From Arbacia lixula (lineage: Eukaryota; Echinodermata; Echinoidea; Arbacioida; Arbaciidae), in NCBI GenBank assembly GCA_963669155.1, contig OZ022589.1, positions 18,905,787 through 18,969,786 of the forward strand: DNA of 64,000 nucleotides. Direction: 5' to 3'. The notes beneath the pieces are model-generated. The model was given only the letters and a program-made list of their open reading frames with translations. It searched no databases and had not been told where the DNA came from. Below are positions 59,823-64,000 of this stretch, piece by piece. The first letter of the stretch is position 1. Each line of letters opens with the position of its first letter. A program made the translations under genes and the position numbers.

Positions 59823-59897
59823 TCACAGCTTGGGCTGCTGCTGTCCTGCTCCTCTCTCTCCGAGACGCTCTACCAGGCCCCTCCATGCTTTCTCAAC
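59823..59897 (-). CDS. COASY: COASY last coding exon
   Basis: 24 codons and TGA; acceptor ...cttctgtttgcag. Encodes VEKAWRGLVERLGERGAGQQ plus QPKL. The VEKAW start is the usual C-terminal helix of CoA synthase after the kinase domain. Phase 0 joins it to the 60,529 exon. Confidence 0.85.
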   Translation of the reverse strand, partial: VEKAWRGLVERLGERGAGQQQPKL

Positions 59898-60398
59898 CTG
59901 CAAACAGAAGGGTGTATCCCACAAGAATTAGACTTCCGTATCTCTCTTATTTTTCTGACCTCTTAAAGACAGGGTAGCCCATTCGCAAAAGTCATGGAAC
60001 TCGACAAGAGTCAGCAGTATACCCTAACAGGTATGAAATTTCACAATCGTAGCATCACAAACCTTTCCAGAAAAAGTGACAAGCTATCCTGGTTTACATT
60101 TGAAATGCAGCAAATGCACTATGGTGCGGACCACAGCGGACAGCGGTCTCCAGTCTCGAGGCTGCAAGAACCAAGAGGTTCTGAGAGATCCATCCCAAAC
60201 CTCCTTAAAATCAAGCAAATACTGTAATTCTGCTTACAGTCGGTTTCCAGTTGTGTTATTGCAAAGGAAGTTTTTATACAATATTTTCTTTCATTTTTCT
60301 GTGTTTTTTACCAAATGTTATTCTTTGGACCTGTAAAAGGGCTTTCCTGTCTACAACTCTATTCTGACAGGGCTTTTGAAGAGCAGGTTTTGACTGGT

Positions 60399-60444
60399 GG
60401 GGGGGGGGGGGGGGGGGGGGATGACATTTCGACCCCCCCCCCCC
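60399..60444. repeat. G22 run, 12-bp spacer, C12 run
   Basis: Homopolymer G then homopolymer C around ATGACATTTCGA. Could fold as a hairpin, and is a likely place for sequencing-length error. In the last COASY intron. Confidence 0.9.
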
Positions 60445-60528
60445 TCATATCTCGGCCGCAAACAATGAATCAACATAAAATTTCGCTCAGAAATAAAGGA
60501 ACACGTTAAGAGCATGAGGGTATTGTAC

Positions 60529-60675
60529 CTGTTTCTGAGTGATCTCAGGCTCCCATATAGTGCAGAGGACTACATTGCTCCTGGCTATCCTCTCGTCATT
60601 GGTCATCTGGGACTCGATCCTCTGTAGCGCCCTCTCCTCCACCAGATTGTCCCTGTCTATGATCCTCTGCACCGC
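60529..60675 (-). CDS. COASY: COASY exon, C-terminal part of DPCK domain
   Basis: 49 codons, phase 0/0; acceptor ctctccctttag, donor CAG|GTACAA. Encodes AVQRIIDRDNLVEERALQRI, ESQMTNDERIARSNVV and LCTIWEPEITQKQ. The R-I-x-S-Q-M block, with the arginines before it, is the dephospho-CoA kinase lid/ATP-contact region, followed by the 'A-x-x-V' strand. Confidence 0.92.
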
Positions 60676-60689
60676 CTAAAGGGAGAGGT

Positions 60690-61335
60690 GGAATAAGAAC
60701 ACCCATGTTTTGTTTACACTTCCACACCATACGATTATTTGACCAGTGAAAAAATACATGGGGGCTCGGGGCGATCTGGCCCACAGAATGCTTAAAAGAG
60801 CCCTTGGCTGGAAAATGTTAAAAGAGCCCAAAAAATTCCCATAGGCACAATGTAAAATTGTTGCCAAGTGGCCAATGTGCTCAAAAAGTAGCCCTCGAAA
60901 AATTGAAATCAATTTTTTCCATGCATTTGGTACCACCATGTCCAGTACTTAAAAGATTAACTCCTTCTTTACTGCTCCTGCATATTGACGGGCCAGCTTT
61001 TCTCCACTCAGATACTGAGCAGCGCGACTCCTGCATACTCTGCTGTGCAGACAATAGACATCAGGCTATCAATAAATTACAAATTCCTCATAGAGAACAA
61101 TTAGGCCACACCCCTTAAGGTATCTCAGTGGTTGGGGCACATGGATCTTTATCATTTTACTTGATTCTTATTTTGAACCAGTTTCAAAACATCCATTGAA
61201 ATATTAATACGGAATTAGCTATATATGATAAGCCAAACATTTTGCAGAATCTACACACTAATTCTTCCCTTCCCAAAGTGAGAATGCCCTTAGGCTATTG
61301 CATGGTCCTACTCCCAAAAAACACACCACATTTAC
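60690..61335. other. COASY intron
   Basis: No second gene seen. Opposite-strand frames here are short and unconvincing. Confidence 0.7.
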
Positions 61336-61433
61336 CTCTTTCTTTGGAATGATGCAAGTCCAGACTTCATGAGTAAATTGGTCCCATCCTGCTTCTAATA
61401 GTACTGCAGCATCTAATATACACACCGCTTTAC
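61336..61433 (-). CDS. COASY: COASY exon, central DPCK domain
   Basis: 98 bases: two bases complete a Gly codon from the previous exon, then 32 codons. Acceptor ttctgttacccag, donor GAG|GTAAAT. Encodes [20 protein letters not shown] and [13 protein letters not shown]. The V-x-x-LDA-x-LLEAGW-x---VW--I(I/V)P pattern is the substrate-side region of dephospho-CoA kinase in animal CoA synthases. Confidence 0.93.
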
Positions 61434-61469
61434 CTGGGTAACAGAACATCAAATAAACAAACATTATAC

Positions 61470-61816
61470 TTGATTAAATTTTTGATATCTCTACATCTAC
61501 CTTTTCTACATTTCCCTTTCCTCTCTTCTCCTCTCCTCTCCTCTTCTTTTCCTCCTCCGCTTCACCTTCTCCTCTTCCTTTTATTCTTCTTCTCTACACT
61601 TCTTTAAGTTTGTAGAAAAGCTGATGATATGAGTTTTTCTCCACTTTTTCCTTCTCCTCCTTCCTTCTTCTCCTTCATCCACCTTCCTATTAACGCCAAA
61701 CATCTCACTTTCTCCAAATGAACCCTCAACTTATGTCAATAAAATCTCTGATTCTCTCTCTTTTTCTTTCTTAATTGGTAATCTGGGATTCATAATACCC
61801 AAACAAATGGGACTAC
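61470..61816. other. COASY intron with CT-rich patches
   Basis: Pyrimidine-rich stretches at 61,500-61,590 and 61,640-61,690. No exon. Confidence 0.7.
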
Positions 61817-61966
61817 CTTGTTCGGTATATTCCTGAATCTGTGCTTCTGCCAGTCTTTGAATAGATGGCCAGACTATGTGATTCAACTTCTCCAGCGCGG
61901 CAGGATTGCTGAAGACTTTCTGTCCTAGGACCGCTCTGTTGATGGTCCCATCCTCGGCCAGTACTT
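61817..61966 (-). CDS. COASY: COASY exon, DPCK domain
   Basis: 150 bases, phase 1 in and phase 1 out; acceptor ttctgttgctcacag, donor AAG|GTAGTC. Encodes (E)VLAEDGTINRAVLGQKVFS, NPAALEKLNHIVWPSIQRLA and EAQIQEYTEQ. The DGxI-R--LG--VF--P--L--LN-I-WP-I motif chain is diagnostic of dephospho-CoA kinase. Confidence 0.94.
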
Positions 61967-62116
61967 CTGTGAGCAACAGAAATAAGCACCAAGAGAGCAC
62001 CAACTGAAACACTGATTTAAAGAGCTATAAACCCATTCTGAATTCACTGAAATGGCAAATATGGAAGTAAAGAAAACCTAATCTAAATGTATACTGTATA
62101 TTTTGTGGCTCATGTC

Positions 62117-62409
62117 CAGAGCAGAGGTATAACACAAACAGTGAACTAAAGCTGTACTCACTTTATGGGGCGCCAAATGAAAACAACATGAAACATTATC
62201 ACTGATTCAATATATTTGATTTTTTACTTGGAATCACCATGACATGTTGAGTCTGTCCACGTAATGAGTATAGCGAACAACTAAAATCACAAATTGTTGG
62301 GATTTTGTGATGTAAATCAATTATATTGTGACAGCATCAGATGATTTATTTTGTGCCTCATGAAGTTAGTCTACGTTTAGTGTGCAGTCTAGGTTAAACC
62401 TCTGTTCTG
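62117..62409. mobile_element. MITE family E, best-preserved copy
   Basis: Ends CAGAGCAGAGGTATAACACA and GGTTAAACCTCTGTTCTG. Interior GGGGCGCCAAATGAAAACAA and GACAGCATCAGATGATTTAT as in the other copies. In a COASY intron, immediately before the hexamer array. Confidence 0.85.
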
Positions 62410-62427
62410 AATATGCACATCCCATCG

Positions 62428-62955
62428 TCAGAGTCAGAGTCAGAATCAGAGTCAGAGTCAGAGTCAGAGTCAGACTCAGAGTCACAGTCACAGTCACAGT
62501 CACAGTCAGAATCACAGTCAGAGTCAGAGTCAGAGTCAGAGTCAGAGTCAGAGTCAGAATCAGAGTCAGAATCAGAATCAGAATCAGAATCAGAATCAGA
62601 GTCACAGTCACAGTCAGAATCAGAGTCAGAGTCAGAGTCAGAATCAGAATCAGAATCAGAATCAGAGTCAGAGTCAGAGTCAGAGTCAGTGTCAGAGTCA
62701 GAGTCACAGTCACAGTCACAGTCACAGTCAGAATCAGAGTCACAGTCACAGTCACAGTCACAGTCACAGTCACAGTCAGAATCAGAGTCAGAGTCAGAGT
62801 CAGAGTCAGAGTCAGAGTCAGAGTCAGAATCAGAGTCAGTATCAAGTCAAAGTCAAAGTCAGAGCCAGAGTCACAGTCAGAGTCAGAATCACAGTCAGAG
62901 TCAGAGTCACAGTCACAGTTACAGTCACAATCACAGACACAGTCAGTCACAGTCA
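62428..62955. repeat. (GTCAGA/GTCACA)n hexamer array
   Basis: About 88 hexamers, GTCAGA, GTCACA and ATCAGA in changing order, with clustered runs of one type that point to growth by local slippage. No stop codon can arise in any frame, so long Ser-Glu, Arg-Val and Leu-Thr frames appear on both strands; they are not proteins. It lies in the COASY intron between the 63,188 and 61,817 exons. Confidence 0.95.
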
Positions 62956-62957
62956 CA

Positions 62958-63136
62958 GGAGTAGCAATCTAAATCTCTTTACTGCCAGCTAAGAGAAAAA
63001 GAGCCTACCTTGGCCAAATTCTTGGACGACCTGCTGATGTGCCAGTGTGCCTGGATCATACGCCCTATGACCTAGTCTGTCACAGTCACAGTCACAGTCA
63101 GAGCCAGAGTCACAGTCACAGTCAGTCACAGTCACA
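62958..63136. repeat. 179-bp tandem duplication unit
   Basis: GGAGTAGCAATCTAAATCTC at 62,958 recurs at 63,137 with the following ~110 bp: intron end, donor and exon 3' part through GACCTAGTCTGTCACAGTCA. This unit ends in a short GTCACA run (63,078-63,136); the second runs on into intact exon. Confidence 0.9.
63009..63076 (-). pseudogene. Duplicated partial COASY exon
   Basis: Copy of the 3' third of the 63,188-63,374 exon: CTAGGTCATAGGGCGTATGA ... CAAGAATTTGGCCAAG and its donor GTAGGC. It has two or three base changes. Its 5' part, including the P-loop, is replaced by hexamer repeat, and the only AG before it is within the repeat. Most likely not spliced in. Confidence 0.85.
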
Positions 63137-63187
63137 GGAGTAGCAATCTAAAACTCTTTACTAGCAGCTAAGAGAGAAAGAGCCTAC

Positions 63188-63374
63188 CTTGGCCAAATTC
63201 TTGGACAACCTGCTGATGTGCAAGTGTGCCTGGATCATACGCCCTATGACCTAGTCTGTCACAGTCAATGATGGCTGCTCCGAGACCCTGCAACCTCTTG
63301 CAGACGGATGACTTACCACTGGCAATGCCCCCAGTTAGACCAATGATGTAGGGGCCAGCGGGATTGGAAGTTGT
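63188..63374 (-). CDS. COASY: COASY exon with DPCK P-loop
   Basis: 187 bases, phase 0 in, phase 1 out; acceptor catgtctctcctgtag, donor AAG|GTAGGC. Encodes [40 protein letters not shown] and [29 protein letters not shown] is the Walker A loop; [13 protein letters not shown] is the DxDxLGH-(A)Y-PG motif of animal CoA synthases that contacts dephospho-CoA. This is the start of the kinase half of bifunctional CoA synthase, which phosphorylates dephospho-CoA to CoA with ATP. The five exons in the window sum to 218 residues with matching phases throughout, a full DPCK domain. The phosphopantetheine adenylyltransferase half should lie beyond 64,000. Confidence 0.95.
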
Positions 63375-64000
63375 CTACAGGAGAGACATGTATGTGTAGG
63401 GAGTAGGATATCATACAAAACAACACCAAAAATCTGAGATTCAAAGATTTAAAAGACCTATAATCGTAAATGTACAGAATATCCCCCTGCACTGGCTTAT
63501 GAACTATTGAAGAAAAATAGAATCTATAAACAAACATAATACAATAGGCTGATTCTGTACAAGCATCCAATTGTATTTTGTAAAATACTGATGTGACTTG
63601 CTAAGATTCAGCATAAAAGGACAGCTCTCCACTTTTCAAGTATTGCAGAGAAAACAATTGCACTTTAATGAGGGAGTTCCTAACATGTTCTACAATATGG
63701 CCAGCCCAATTACCATTTTTTTCTACCAGAAGCATCATGGCACTCTGTAATGACAATTACCAGTGGATTCACAGGTGTAATGCACAATGGGCATTGAGCT
63801 GTTCTGAATTAATCAGCTGATACACACACATGTTGAGAGAGAGATAAAGAGAGAATGAGAAAAGCCCATTCCACGCACAACATAATTTTCATACCCTTTA
63901 CAAAAGTGAGCAGTGCTCAACCAAGCATGATTTTTTTTTTAAAGTTGACTGTATGAGCATATATATCAACCTTTTCCCCCAGATTCCTATATTTTCTATT
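63375..64000. other. COASY intron to window edge
   Basis: No further exon recognised. Contains a partial family D MITE and a short GA run at 63,836-63,850. Confidence 0.6.
63745..63835. mobile_element. MITE family D, partial copy
   Basis: GTGTAATGCACAATGGGCAT, GTTCTGAATTAAT and GATACACACACAT match the loop and inner right arm of the 54.2-kb element (54,520-54,580). Confidence 0.6.

Noticed and set aside
62366..62972. Three ~190-codon open frames (Leu-Thr, Arg-Val, Ser-Glu dipeptide repeats)
   Set aside because: A hexamer array without stop codons; open in opposite strands at once.
63009..63076. Treating the duplicated COASY exon as a real extra exon
   Set aside because: No P-loop, no proper acceptor, and inclusion would repeat part of the domain; exon phases fit perfectly without it.

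Overview
The window looks like nuclear DNA of a marine invertebrate animal. A sea urchin or related echinoderm is my best guess, not proven. Reasons: two genes split by GT-AG introns, a ciliary gene with orthologues in ciliated animals, AT-rich sequence with abundant GA/CT, AAG/CTT and TAG/CTA microsatellites, many short inverted-repeat transposons, non-LTR retrotransposon tails and a tRNA-like SINE. There are no operons or ribosome-binding sites, so most long open frames here are artefacts of simple repeats.

Layout. 1-28 kb is a gene-poor region: microsatellites, scattered MITEs, a 5'-truncated non-LTR retrotransposon (2.2 kb), a SINE (13.6 kb) and a CR1/L2-like 3' tail (15.2 kb). 28-31 kb holds the only two unrecognised candidate exons: a small frame at 28.3 kb and a GC-richer single-membrane-span frame at 30.5 kb. 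31-44 kb is again MITEs, a roughly 110-bp tandem repeat (37.6-38.15 kb) and an 0.8-kb foldback element (40.5-41.3 kb). 44,544-49,979 is a complete but dead DNA transposon. It has about 345-bp terminal inverted repeats and, on the minus strand, a degraded gene with a PIN/FEN-like nuclease region and a C-terminal Tesmin/TSO1-type CXC cysteine motif.

The right-hand third holds two convergent genes. CFAP90 (C5orf49 family, plus strand) has three coding exons I am confident in plus a probable start exon (51.1-56.3 kb). COASY, the bifunctional CoA synthase (minus strand), is represented by its last five coding exons (63,374 down to 59,823), which encode the whole dephospho-CoA kinase domain. Its N-terminal PPAT half lies beyond the right edge. 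The two genes do unrelated jobs (axoneme structure; last step of CoA synthesis), and the 3.5 kb between their 3' ends is mostly MITEs.

Main points of interest: the PIN/CXC gene enclosed by long TIRs; a 179-bp duplication of part of a COASY exon joined to a 0.5-kb hexamer array that seems to have grown from that exon's own bases; and at least 16 perfect TGACGTCA (CRE) palindromes in 64 kb, six of them inside two MITE families.
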